Shown piece by piece: positions 1 through 9,899 of a DNA stretch of 64,000 bases (position 1 is the stretch's first letter; each line of letters begins with the position of its first letter). The position numbers and the translations under genes are program-made. Source of the DNA: Scylla paramamosain (taxonomy: Eukaryota > Arthropoda > Malacostraca > Decapoda > Portunidae); the NCBI RefSeq assembly GCF_035594125.1, contig NC_087166.1, positions 20,287,266 through 20,351,265 of the forward strand, in the 5' to 3' direction. A model generated the notes under the pieces. The model saw only the letters and a list, made by a program, of their open reading frames with translations. It searched no databases and had not been told where the DNA came from.

Positions 1-354
1 CAAAAATGAGTACTCACATAGCCACCTGGCAGTCACTCAGAGGAGCCGCGGTCTTTCCCTACGTTCCCGGTGGAGAGGGCCTCACCTAAGGGTATCGCTG
101 GAAGATCGCAACAACTCGCACCTGTTAAAAGTTACTTTTGCCAGCTCTGTTCCTCTCACTTCACCTTTTATTTATTTATGAGGCACCTCGGGAGTGCACA
201 TGCCCTACCTTAGGACTAGATAATTAGGGTTTCCTCCCTCTAATCAAGATCCCCTTCGGGATACAGACACTAGGGCGACAGGAAACAACAATAGGTTGTT
301 TATAGGCCACTCAAGGTTGTAGCACCTTCTCTAAGGCTGTGCTATGATTCCAGG

Positions 355-1247
355 ATGGCCACTCCACGCCTCCCTGACCGGACGATAAGGTACCAGATCC
401 AAACTACAAACATCCCGGCTGACCTCAGCAACGCTTTCTTCACCAGGATCCAGGTTCCCCACACGAAATGCTTCTGATCCGGCCCGTACATTATCGTTGG
501 CCTAGCCAGCGAGGCGGACCGTGAAAAACACACCATTCACTAGGCAAACGAAAATCTAAAACTCCTAGGCTTCGAACTCGTAGAGTCTCCGGACCAAATA
601 TCCGCCAGAACGATCCTTGCCCATCGAGTAGACGAATATCTATTAAAAAAAAAAAAAAAGAAAAAAAAAACGTTTGGAGATCGAAGCTAGAAACGAAATT
701 CAAATTGACGAACTACACACCATCTCGAAGAGTCATATGATAAAAGTACGGCTTCAGTCGGAACAGCAGGCCGATCTCATAAAAAAATAAAAACATCAAG
801 GTCTTTGACCAAATAGTGCCTATATATAACATTAACATCGAGGGAGAACGACCAGTTACACAATGTTTCAAAGGTTATAAATGCAGTCACCGTACCAATC
901 AATGCAAAGAAACTGAACAGGTGTGTTCTAAGTGTGCAGCTAAGGGTCACGACTACAGAAACTGCCAGACACCCACCCTAGAATGTGTAAACTGTGATGG
1001 GGAACACACAGCAGTCTCCTTCAAATGCCACATAAAATGTGATAGTCAGCAACAGCAAAACTCTTCAAAACCTTCCTCACTGGCAAACGCCTATTCCCAA
1101 GCCACCACACCCAACACTCCCATGCAAACAACTCCTAACACCAATACTAACACAGAGAAACTTCTACTTGCAGAAATTATATTAAAATACTCAATCCAAA
1201 CCTCCTTTGGCGACCTTAAAAAACAGGAAGAAACCATGAACTCCTAG
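355..1247 (+). pseudogene. LINE K ORF1 (RNA-binding, CCHC knuckles), broken
   Basis: ORF1 starts at the ATG at 355. It has in-frame stops near 472 and 538 and a frame change in an A-rich run at about 643-670. The longest open part is 816-1247 (143 residues). That part carries a row of CCHC-type zinc knuckles: the first has lost a cysteine (CFKGYKCSHRTNQC), the second is complete (CSKCAAKGHDYRNC), and the third is a variant (CVNCDGEHTAVSFKC). A Gln/Ser/Thr/Pro-rich tail follows. In this family ORF1 protein binds element RNA in the ribonucleoprotein particle. The stops mean no functional product is expected from this copy. Confidence 0.75.
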
Positions 1248-1650
1248 CTCGAGTACAATGGTTGCCCCACAATAAAACTTCCACCAAACTTCAAACTGAC
1301 CAACCAACAACACTTTAAACAACACTCTCAACAACTAAACGAAGAGACATAAGATCCTACACTCCAATTCCAGGAACCCAAACCTACCACATCCGATGAA
1401 GCCAGTCCCCCTTCACCTAGAGACCTGGTCATTGATGAGGACTCAGCTTCTGGGGAATCGCAGCCCCAGAAACCCCCTCCACCACGATCCACTCCCACCA
1501 CTACCAGCACCACTACCACCATCAACACCACCAACAACACCACAAAAAAAAAAAAAAACGACGTAAAGCAACACCTTACAACTATACTCCAACACTTCCC
1601 CCCATATACACGAACCGCAACGAGGGGTAGGAAAAACAAAACACTTAATC

Positions 1651-1835
1651 ATGATCACAGTAGTACAATTGAACTGTCGCAGTTTCTGGATTAATAACAT
1701 ACCAATCGTACCATATTTCAAAAGCAATTCCATCTATCAATCCAGACATCGTTCTCCTCAACCACACAGGTTTACCACCTAAAACCATCAAACTATACAG
1801 ATACAACATACGATACACAGCAGATACATGCCATG
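1651..1835 (+). pseudogene. LINE K ORF2, N-terminal endonuclease start, interrupted
   Basis: ORF2 opens with ATG at 1651 and gives a short APE-type endonuclease N-terminus (VVQLNCRS). It is already damaged by a stop near 1782. Its frame runs to 1835, where family J sequence begins, and continues at 5124-5157 as HDGVAVMVECKSDTYS before a stop. Removing the inserted J copy and one duplicated ATG leaves the K frame unbroken at the junction, which is why I join the two pieces. Confidence 0.65.
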
Positions 1836-2055
1836 CTTAAACGATAATTACTCCCAGAGAGGTCTAAAGCACTGTTCAGCGGGTGCTGTGAACTTATCAT
1901 TAAACCCAGCTGTGACCTCACTGAACGTTTCCCTTTGTGTCTCACAACACAAGGGGGTAGTCACAGCCTGCCCTCTAAAGACAACTCTCTCCCTCCACAC
2001 AAAACTACAAGCACCTAATAACACACACACCCTTCACTCAAAAAATTTTAAAATC

Positions 2056-3300
2056 ATGGCGACTCCTACACCAGCCTCGGAGTCCCCATCTGGGGAGGGG
2101 ACCACAAATGTCCCCAGGTCGGACTGCCTTTCCGTCGACGACCCTAAGTGTCTTGACACCCCCCTCAACTTTTTCTTCATTAACTTCTGCAACATTCGCG
2201 GTCTAAGATCTAATTTTCAATCTGTAGAACACCACCTCTCCTCTTCTAAACCTCATCTTCTTTTCCTCACTGAAACTCAGGTGTCTGAGGCAACTGAGGG
2301 TAGCCCCTTTTCTGTTCCCTCCTACTTTCTCTATCCTCATTTTCGATCCAAAGCTGGATGCTGCGTTTATGTGCGCAATGACTTAACCTGCTCTCGTGCC
2401 CACGCTCTTGAATCTTCCGAGTTTTCCACCATCTGGCTACGACTACAGAGTCATTCTCATACTAAATTTATCTGTGCTGTATACCTCTCTCCTAACTCCT
2501 CTGACTATAAGAAATTCTTTGACTACTTAACTTCCAAAGTGGAGCACATTCTGACCCTCTTCCCTTTTGCAGAGATCTCCATTCTTGGAGACTTCAATGT
2601 TCACCACCAGCTTTGGCTTTCCTCTCCCTTCACTGACCATCCTGGTGAACTAGCCTACAACTTTGCTATCCTCCATGACCTAGAGCAATTGCTGCAACAC
2701 CCTACTCGTATTCCTGACCGTCTTGGAGATACGCCCAACATTCTTAACCTTTTCCTGACCTCTAATCCTTCTGCTTATGCTGTCACCCTTTCTTCTCGGT
2801 TGGGCTCCTCCGATCACAATCTCATATCTTTATCTTGTCCTATCACTCCAATCCCTCCTCAGGATCCCCCTAAGCGAAGGTGCCTCTGGCGTTTTGCCTC
2901 TGCTAGTTGGGGGGACCTGAGGAGGTATTTTGCTGATTTTCCTTGGAATGACTACTGCTTCCGTGTCAGAGACCCGTCTTTGTGTGCTGAGCGCATAACA
3001 GAGGTGATAGTGTCTCGCATGGAGGCGTACATTCCTCACTCAATTTATCGTCCTAAACCTTCTAAATCTTGGTTTAACACAGCTTGTTCACGTGCTATAC
3101 ATGATAGAGAGGTGGCCCACAAAAGGTACTTAAGCCTTCCTTCACCAGAATCTCATGCACTTTATATTTCTGCCCGGAACCATGCCAAGTCTGTTCTCCA
3201 ACTAGCCAAAAACTCCTTCATTAACAGAAAATGTCAAAACCTTTCAAGATCTAACTTCCCTCGTGATTTCTGGCATCTAGCCAAAAAATATCTCCAATAA
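2056..3300 (+). CDS. J copy 1 EN domain and linker of the EN-RT polyprotein
   Basis: The frame is open from 1828, but the likely start is the ATG at 2056 ([10 protein letters not shown]), which is conserved in copies 5 and 6. The first 250 residues or so form an apurinic-endonuclease-like domain that nicks the target DNA. Its expected catalytic positions are visible: [22 protein letters not shown] and SSDHNLI. A linker follows, leading to the reverse transcriptase. The frame ends early at TAA 3298-3300 because the run after GCC has six A where copies 2 and 5 have five. With five A the frame would pass into the RT part. This is a selfish-element gene, not a host gene. Confidence 0.8.
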   Translation: MATPTPASESPSGEGTTNVPRSDCLSVDDPKCLDTPLNFFFINFCNIRGLRSNFQSVEHHLSSSKPHLLFLTETQVSEATEGSPFSVPSYFLYPHFRSKAGCCVYVRNDLTCSRAHALESSEFSTIWLRLQSHSHTKFICAVYLSPNSSDYKKFFDYLTSKVEHILTLFPFAEISILGDFNVHHQLWLSSPFTDHPGELAYNFAILHDLEQLLQHPTRIPDRLGDTPNILNLFLTSNPSAYAVTLSSRLGSSDHNLISLSCPITPIPPQDPPKRRCLWRFASASWGDLRRYFADFPWNDYCFRVRDPSLCAERITEVIVSRMEAYIPHSIYRPKPSKSWFNTACSRAIHDREVAHKRYLSLPSPESHALYISARNHAKSVLQLAKNSFINRKCQNLSRSNFPRDFWHLAKKYLQ

Positions 3301-3409
3301 CTTTGCTTCTTCTTCTTTCCCTCCTCTACTTCAACCAGATGGCACCACTGCTATCACATCTATTTCTAAAGCTGAACTCTTTGCTCAAACCTTTGCTAAA
3401 AACTCTACA

Positions 3410-5017
3410 TTGGACGATACTGGGCTTGTTCCTCCCTCTCCTCCACCCTCTGACTACTTCATGCCACGTATTAAAATTCTTCGTAATGATGTTTTCCATA
3501 CCCTCGCTGGCCTAAACCCTCGGAAGGCTTATGGACCTGATGGGGTCCCTCCTATTGTTCTCCGAAACTGTGCCTCCGTGCTTGCACCTTGCCTAGTCAA
3601 ACTCTTTCAGCTCTGTCTGTCAACATCTACCTTTCCTTCTTGCTGGAAGTTTGCCTACATTCAACCTGTTCCTAAAAAGGGTGACCGCTCTAATCCCTCA
3701 AACTACCGTCCTATTGCTTTAATTTCCTGCTTATCTAAAGTTTTTGAATCTATCCTCAACAGGAAGATTCTTAAACATCTATCACTTCACAACCTTCTAT
3801 CTGATCGCCAATATGGGTTCCGTCAAGGCCGCTCTACTGGTGATCTTCTGGCTTTCCTTACTGAGTCTTGGTCATCCTCTTTTAGAGATTTTGGTGAAAC
3901 TTTTGCTGTTGCCTTGGACATATCAAAAGCCTTTGATAGAGTCTGGCACAAAGCTTTGATTTCCAAACTACCCTCCTACGGTTTCTATCCTTCTCTCTGT
4001 AACTTCATCTCAAGTTTCCTTTCTGACCGTTCTATTGCTGCTGTGGTAGACGGTCACTGTTCTTCTCCTAAATCTATTAACAGTGGTGTTCCTCAGGGTT
4101 CTGTCCTGTCACCCACTCTCTTCTTATTATTCATTAATGATATTCTAAACCAAACTTCTTGTCCTATCCACTCCTATGCTGATGATACCACCCTGCACTT
4201 TTCCACGTCTTTTCATAGACGTCCAGCCCTTCAGGAGGTAAACATATCACGCAGGGAAGCCACAGAATGCCTGACTTCTAATCTTTCTAAAACTTCTGAC
4301 TGTGGCAGAGCAAACTTGGTATTGTTCAATGCCTCAAAAACTCAATTCCTCCATCTATCAACTCGACACAATCTTCCAGACAACTATCCCCTCTTCTTCA
4401 ATGACACTCAACTGTCCCCCTCTTCTACACTGAACATCCTCGGTCTGTCCTTTACTTATAATCTGAACTGGAAACTTCACATCTCATCTCTAGCTAAAAC
4501 AGCTTCTATGAAGTTAGGTGTTCTGAGACGTCTCCGCCAGTTTCTCTCACCCCCCCAGCTGCTGACTCTGTACAAGGGCCTTATCCGTCCATGTATGGAG
4601 TATACTTCACATGTCTGGGGGGGTTCCACTCATACTGCTCTTCTAGACAGGGTGGAATCAAAAGCTTTTTGTCTCATCAACTCCTCTCCTCTAACTGACT
4701 GTCTTCAGCCCCTCTCTCACCGCCGCAATGTTGCATATCTAGCTGTCTTCTACCGCTATTTTCATGCCAACTGCTCTTCTGATCTTGCTAACTGCATGCC
4801 TCCCCTCCTTCCGCGGCCTCGCTGCACAAGACTTTCTTCTTTCTCTCACCCCTATTCTGTTCACCTCTCTAACGCAAGAGTTAACCAGTATTCTCAATCA
4901 TTCATCCCTTTCTCTGGTAAACTCTGGAACTCCTTGCCTGCTTCTGTATTTCCACCTTCCTATGACTTGAATTCCTTCAAGAGGGAGGTTTCAAGACACT
5001 TATCCACCAATTTTTGA
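3410..5017 (+). CDS. J copy 1 reverse transcriptase domain
   Basis: This is the RT part of the EN-RT protein. The first methionine at 3410 is internal; the frame really continues from the EN part upstream. Visible RT motifs in order are [44 protein letters not shown] (first catalytic Asp), [13 protein letters not shown] and [10 protein letters not shown] (catalytic YADD, complete). The C-terminal region, with [19 protein letters not shown] and [13 protein letters not shown], is the type seen in CR1/Jockey-like elements. It acts in target-primed reverse transcription in the nucleus. Stop at 5015-5017, then 3'UTR and poly(A). Confidence 0.85.
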   Translation: MDDTGLVPPSPPPSDYFMPRIKILRNDVFHTLAGLNPRKAYGPDGVPPIVLRNCASVLAPCLVKLFQLCLSTSTFPSCWKFAYIQPVPKKGDRSNPSNYRPIALISCLSKVFESILNRKILKHLSLHNLLSDRQYGFRQGRSTGDLLAFLTESWSSSFRDFGETFAVALDISKAFDRVWHKALISKLPSYGFYPSLCNFISSFLSDRSIAAVVDGHCSSPKSINSGVPQGSVLSPTLFLLFINDILNQTSCPIHSYADDTTLHFSTSFHRRPALQEVNISRREATECLTSNLSKTSDCGRANLVLFNASKTQFLHLSTRHNLPDNYPLFFNDTQLSPSSTLNILGLSFTYNLNWKLHISSLAKTASMKLGVLRRLRQFLSPPQLLTLYKGLIRPCMEYTSHVWGGSTHTALLDRVESKAFCLINSSPLTDCLQPLSHRRNVAYLAVFYRYFHANCSSDLANCMPPLLPRPRCTRLSSFSHPYSVHLSNARVNQYSQSFIPFSGKLWNSLPASVFPPSYDLNSFKREVSRHLSTNF

Positions 5018-5123
5018 CCACTGCTTTGACCCTTTTAAGGGACTGGCATTTGAGTGGGCATTTTTTTTATTAGATTTTTGTTGCCCTTGGCCAGTATCCT
5101 TCCTACATAAAAAAAAAAAAAAA

Positions 5124-5157
5124 ATGACGGCGTAGCTGTTATGGTTGAATGTAAATC
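5124..5157 (+). pseudogene. LINE K ORF2, resumed after J insertion
   Basis: Directly after the J poly(A) tail the sequence encodes HDGVAVMVECKSDTYS and then a stop. The H-D-G-V-A-V stretch is a typical endonuclease-domain block of this LINE type and is in frame with the K ORF2 codons ending at 1835. Confidence 0.6.
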
Positions 5158-5159
5158 AG

Positions 5160-5210
5160 ACACATACTCATAACCAACTGGTCTTCAGCCAGTTGGTTAT
5201 GTGTATGTGT
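5160..5210. repeat. 22-bp hairpin with 7-base loop
   Basis: Arms 5160-5181 and 5189-5210 are inverted copies of each other with one mismatch; the loop is TCTTCAG. It lies between the end of the K scrap and the CR1-like fragment. No function is assigned. It could be a terminator-like fold, the remnant of a small inverted-repeat element, or chance palindrome formation. Confidence 0.7.
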
Positions 5211-5289
5211 ATACTTAACCTCTCTGCACCCTTCACTCCCTCCGGCATAAGCCGTACAAGAAACAGGTCGTAAAAAAATATCTTACTTG

Positions 5290-7345
5290 GTTAGAAAAGA
5301 AAAAAAAATGGACATTTTATAGAAAGGAAAGAAAATAGATGAAATGAGGTGTCCCCATTTCCTGAGGGCAAGGAAGTTAATCACTAACAAACAAACGCTG
5401 TTAGCCGCGATTTGCAGGCAAGATATTTATGAAAACGTGGTTTAAGTCTCAACGTCCTAAGGAAGCCCATTCCACAGATTCACTACTCGATGGAAAAAAA
5501 TATTTTTGATTCGTGAGAGATGAGGGATTTCCCAACAATTTTGCAGCCGTTCTCCTCGAGTGTGATTTGAAGAGTCTAACGTGAAATATTTACTGTAGCC
5601 CATGTTATCAATGCCTTTGATGATTTTAAACACCTGTATTAAGTCGCCTCTTGGTCTTCTTTGTGTTATGGGAATATATTTAATTCTTTAAGACGCTCTT
5701 CGCATGAGCGAAATATTTACTGTATCCCATGTTATCAATGCCTTTGATGATTTTAAACACCTGTATTAAGTCGCCTCTTAGTCTCCTTTGTGTTAATGAG
5801 AATGTATTTAATTCTTTAAGACGCTCTTCGCATGATTTGTTTCTTAGGCTTGGTATCATTTTTGTTACTTTACGCTAAACTGTTTCTAATTTATCAATGT
5901 CTTTCTCGTAATAAGGGCACCATGCATGAACGCAATATTCCAAAAAGGACAGAATAAAGAGTTATACAAAGTGAGGATTTTATCCTTAGATTTATATTCA
6001 AAAGATCTGCCGATTAAGCCAAGTAGCTTTCTTTACGACTTATCAACATTGTTAGCTAGGTTTTAAGCTACTCGGTATTGTCACTCCTAAATCAATTTCG
6101 TTGTCAACACTTTTAATTTGAGTACTATTTCGAATATACTTTGCTTTTTTCGTTTCTAGACCCTATGTGAAGCACTTTGCACTTATCTGCATTAAAACAT
6201 TTACCAGGTTTGCCACCACTCGGTCAATTTATCTAGATTTTTCTGCATTTTTATTACTTCTTCGTTAGAGACTATGGAATTCACTATTTTGGTGTCATCA
6301 GCAAACTTCGATGGTAACATCCTCATCTATGTCGTTAATATAAGCAAGGAAGAGAACAGGTCCTAAGACTGATCCCTGTGTTACTGCGCTGGTTACGTTA
6401 GTCCACTTTAATGCTTTTCCATTTATTACTACTCTTTGTTTACGATTGTTTAGCCAGTTTTCAACCCATCACAACACCTCGCCTTGGATACCATGTGATT
6501 TTAGTTTAATCAGTAAACGTTCGTGGGGGACTTGGTCGAAGGCCTTTTGAAAATCAAGATATATTATATCTACCGCTTTACTTTGGTCATACTGGTTTAG
6601 AATATTATACAAGAAGTCTAAGAAGTTTGTCAAACAAGAGCGTTTGTTGCGGAAGCCTTGTTGAGTATTTTTAAGTAAGTTGTTTTCTTCTAAGTGAGTA
6701 ACGAATTTATCTCTTATTAGTGTTTCAAGCATTTTCCATACGACTGAGCTTAATTGGTCGGTAATTGCATGGTAAAGATTTACTGCCTTTTTCTGAAAAT
6801 CGGACTTACGTTAGCAAGCTTCCATTCATTAGGTATTGTATCGGACTGCAAGGATTTATTGAACAATGCGGTTAGTGGTTTAATTCATTCGGATTTCGCT
6901 TCTTTAAGATGCGGGATGAGATCGTGTCAGGCCCGGGTGACTTCCTAACTCAAAGTTCATCAAGGCATTTTAATACGTCTTTTTTTGTTATACTGATGTT
7001 GCTTAAGACGCCATTGTTATTAATTTGGACTGTTGGCGCCGTAGGGATGTCGCTGAGGTCTTCTGTTGTAAATACTGAGGCAAAAAAAGTGTTTAAAATG
7101 TTGCTGATTTGCTTTTCGTCGTTGGTGTAATCTCCATTTACGTCAATTATGGGTCCAATAGTTGAAATAATCACTCTTTTTGCCTGATAAGGCTATAAAT
7201 TTCCTTCGGGTTCGTTTTACTTTGGTTAGCAACATGTAACTCGGTGGACCTTTTAATGTGTTGGATTAAACTCTTTACTTTACTTCTTAGCTCAACGAAT
7301 CTAGAGTATTCTTCGTTATTAATTTTAATCTGTTGTGGGCATCCC
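5290..7345 (-). pseudogene. CR1-like LINE fragment 1, RT region
   Basis: Read on the minus strand, this region encodes a decayed LINE polymerase. The N-side linker (about 7345-6950) holds TNPKEIYSLIRQKE and ISITKKDVLKCLDEL. The RT core (6732-6469) holds GFRNKRSCLTNFLDFL and VDIIYLDFQKAFDQVPH, with the first catalytic Asp present. Lower down, YINDIDEDV-like and FKIIKGIDNMGYSKYF blocks belong to the C-terminal part. Frames change several times. A block of about 127 bases near the 3' end is duplicated in tandem (5583-5835). The protein pattern fits CR1/Rex-like elements, but the clade is not certain. Confidence 0.8.
5583..5835. repeat. tandem duplication, about 127-bp unit
   Basis: Units near 5583-5708 and 5710-5835 are nearly the same. 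Both contain GTTATCAATGCCTTTGATGA and end in ACGCTCTTCGCATGA. The duplication lies inside CR1-like fragment 1 and repeats its C-terminal coding block. Confidence 0.85.
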
Positions 7346-7349
7346 TCTT

Positions 7350-7350
<1 letters not shown>

Positions 7351-7415
<65 letters not shown>

Positions 7416-7448
7416 GGAACACGGCACCCATACACCTATTAGCGACAG

Positions 7449-7532
<84 letters not shown>
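7351..7532. repeat. (AG)n at 7351-7412 and (CT)n at 7453-7532
   Basis: Two long dinucleotide arrays of opposite sense are separated by about 40 bases of mixed sequence, so the pair forms an inverted repeat. They lie between two CR1-like fragments. Long Arg-Glu or Leu-Ser frames across them are artefacts. Confidence 0.95.
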
Positions 7533-7534
<2 letters not shown>

Positions 7535-7544
7535 GCTCACTATT

Positions 7545-8030
7545 TGGCATTGCCTGCATGTTTTCTTTAGTGAAGAGTTTTAAAAAAATACTCGTTCAGA
7601 ATTCTACTAATCTCCTCCCCAGAAACAGCTCTCTATCTGCTGCCCTTAATGGACCTATTGTTGTCCTATTCTTCGTCCTATACAACTGATAAAATCCCTT
7701 AGGGTCCGTCTTCACCTGGCTGGCTACCTTTAATTCATAATTGTTTTTAGCTTTCCTCGTTATCCTACTGACTGTTCTAATTCACTTTATTGTAGCCTTA
7801 AATCCTCTTCCCCTGCCTTTAATTTCATATTTACTTCTCTTCCGCCTTATGCAGTGTTTTAGCCTAACAGTCATCCATTTATGGTCATTCTTCTGTGTTC
7901 TAATTTCTCTATAAGGGATGTTTGGTAACTGTCCTGTATGTAATTCATTAACGAAATATTTATACAACTCATCTACATTTACCTCCCATAATCTTCTCAT
8001 CTCGGCCCTCTCCATCCTCTTCACTCTCAT
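7545..8030 (-). pseudogene. CR1-like LINE fragment 2, pre-RT linker region
   Basis: On the minus strand, broken frames encode the stretch between endonuclease and RT of a CR1-like polymerase. It starts with [19 protein letters not shown], continues through PNIPYREIRTQKNDHKWM, QVKTDPKGFYQLYRTKNR and LFTKENMQAMPNSEQ, and ends at the (CT)n array. It differs from fragment 1, which covers an overlapping domain with different residues, so two CR1-like families are present. Confidence 0.65.
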
Positions 8031-8039
8031 ATGTCATGT

Positions 8040-8975
<936 letters not shown>

Positions 8976-9015
8976 GATAAACACTCGAAACAGTGGCTAA
9001 ACAATCTCGAAACAC

Positions 9016-9019
<4 letters not shown>

Positions 9020-9046
<27 letters not shown>

Positions 9047-9048
9047 TC
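9020..9048. repeat. (CT)n
   Basis: Short CT array between the two LTR-like repeats. Confidence 0.9.
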
Positions 9049-9237
9049 CTCCTTTCCATTGTTCTCTTCTTTAATAATTTGCGCACCTCACTTCTCACAG
9101 AAAATTTTAATAAGTTACGAGCAAGTTTACGAAATTTTTAAAACAGACAACATATAAATTCGTGTGTATCAGTCATTATTATCATTATATATGCACTTCG
9201 TTGTTCTGTCCTATTTCTAACTTTTTTTTCCTCTCTT

Positions 9238-9765
9238 ATCTCCCTCTTAAGGGAATATCACACCTCCTCGCATCTCCGCTAGTATCTCTGGGGGAAAAAG
9301 TTTTCTTTCCTTCCTCGTAGATCATTGGTCAGTTTAAAGTCATTTTGTGATTGGCCCAGATTTCAAACTATACGACTGGCCAAATTCCCATCTTCCTCAT
9401 TTGTCAGCTTCCTTTGATCCTGATTCACTTCTTTCACATAAATATAGGGCCGAATTGAAGTTAGTCATCACAGAGAGTTCAGATCAAAGATAGAGAGTAG
9501 AAAAATCCATCACATCCGTCGTAGTGTACTATATTCTGTTATTCCATCATTAAAAATAGAAAAGTGACTGTATTTGTTGTGTTATTTTTACTCGCAAAAT
9601 CTAACCACTACATCAAAAAAAATACTCAAAAACTACATGCTATCAATATATCTTCATCTGAGAATCAACGAGCAACGATCATCTGTGCTGCTGCTATCTC
9701 CAGCTACACAATATGTCTATCAACCAGTGAGCAAGTGGTGACTTCCATCTGAATCAGTGGTAACA
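9238..9765 (+). mobile_element. LTR-like repeat 2
   Basis: Diverged second copy of the 8456-8975 block. Shared blocks in the same order include AAGGGAATATCACACCT at the start, TTCCTTCCTCGTAGATCATT with TGGTCAG, ATTGGCCCAGATTTC, GAGAATCAACGAGC with ATCATCT, and an AGTGAGCAAGTGG end. CATAAATATAGGG near 9438 could be a TATA element. The opening motif occurs a third time, inverted, at about 9917-9940. Confidence 0.5.
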
Positions 9766-9862
9766 ACAATAACTACTAGAATAAGAGGATGGTGAGTAGC
9801 AGAAGACAAGTGATGGCAAGCGGTGAATTTACATCTAGAACAGTGGTGGTAAACCAAGAAAG

Positions 9863-9891
9863 TGGTGGCAGCAGTGGGATTCGAACCCATG
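9863..9891 (+). promoter_or_regulatory. probable primer binding site matching tRNA-Leu 3' end
   Basis: The reverse complement of these 29 bases reads as a complete T arm (GGG-TTCGAAT-CCC), an acceptor strand TGCTGCC, a discriminator A and a CCA tail. This is the 3' end of a tRNA of the leucine type. Genomic tRNA genes of animals do not encode CCA, so the block is best read as a retrotransposon primer binding site or another tRNA-primed product. It lies about 100 bases after LTR-like repeat 2, which fits loosely. No D arm or anticodon arm adjoins it, so it is not a tRNA gene. Confidence 0.55.
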
Positions 9892-9899
9892 AGGAATGT

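Larger units (their letters stand above)
1..1835 (+). mobile_element. LINE K, 5' part (5'UTR, ORF1, start of ORF2)
   Basis: This is the 5' part of a non-LTR retrotransposon with a leader up to about 354, a broken ORF1 (355 to about 1640) and the first codons of ORF2 from the ATG at 1651, whose product begins with an apurinic-endonuclease-like VVQLNCRS stretch. The ORF2 reading frame stops abruptly at 1835 where J copy 1 is inserted and resumes at 5124 with HDGVAVMV, another endonuclease-domain stretch. The two-ORF layout, with zinc knuckles in ORF1, resembles Jockey/I-type elements. Family placement is from the protein pattern only. The frames carry several stops, so this copy is dead. Confidence 0.75.
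1836..5123 (+). mobile_element. LINE family J, copy 1 (nearly complete)
   Basis: This CR1/Jockey-like non-LTR retrotransposon has a leader of about 220 bases, one long EN-RT frame, a short 3'UTR and a poly(A) tail (5109-5123). It lacks roughly the first 20 bases seen in copies 4, 5 and 6. It sits inside ORF2 of LINE K, with ATG on both sides of the insertion. It is the best preserved J copy: endonuclease and reverse transcriptase motifs are complete and the only obvious coding defect is one extra A in a run near 3284-3289. Confidence 0.9.

Noticed and set aside
1828..2055. Upstream start at 1828 for the J copy 1 protein
   Set aside because: The first 76 codons are translated leader; the ATG at 2056 is conserved in copies 5 and 6, where upstream frames differ.
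9863..9891. A tRNA-Leu gene
   Set aside because: Only the T arm and acceptor 3' strand with CCA are present; there is no D arm, anticodon arm or 5' acceptor strand.
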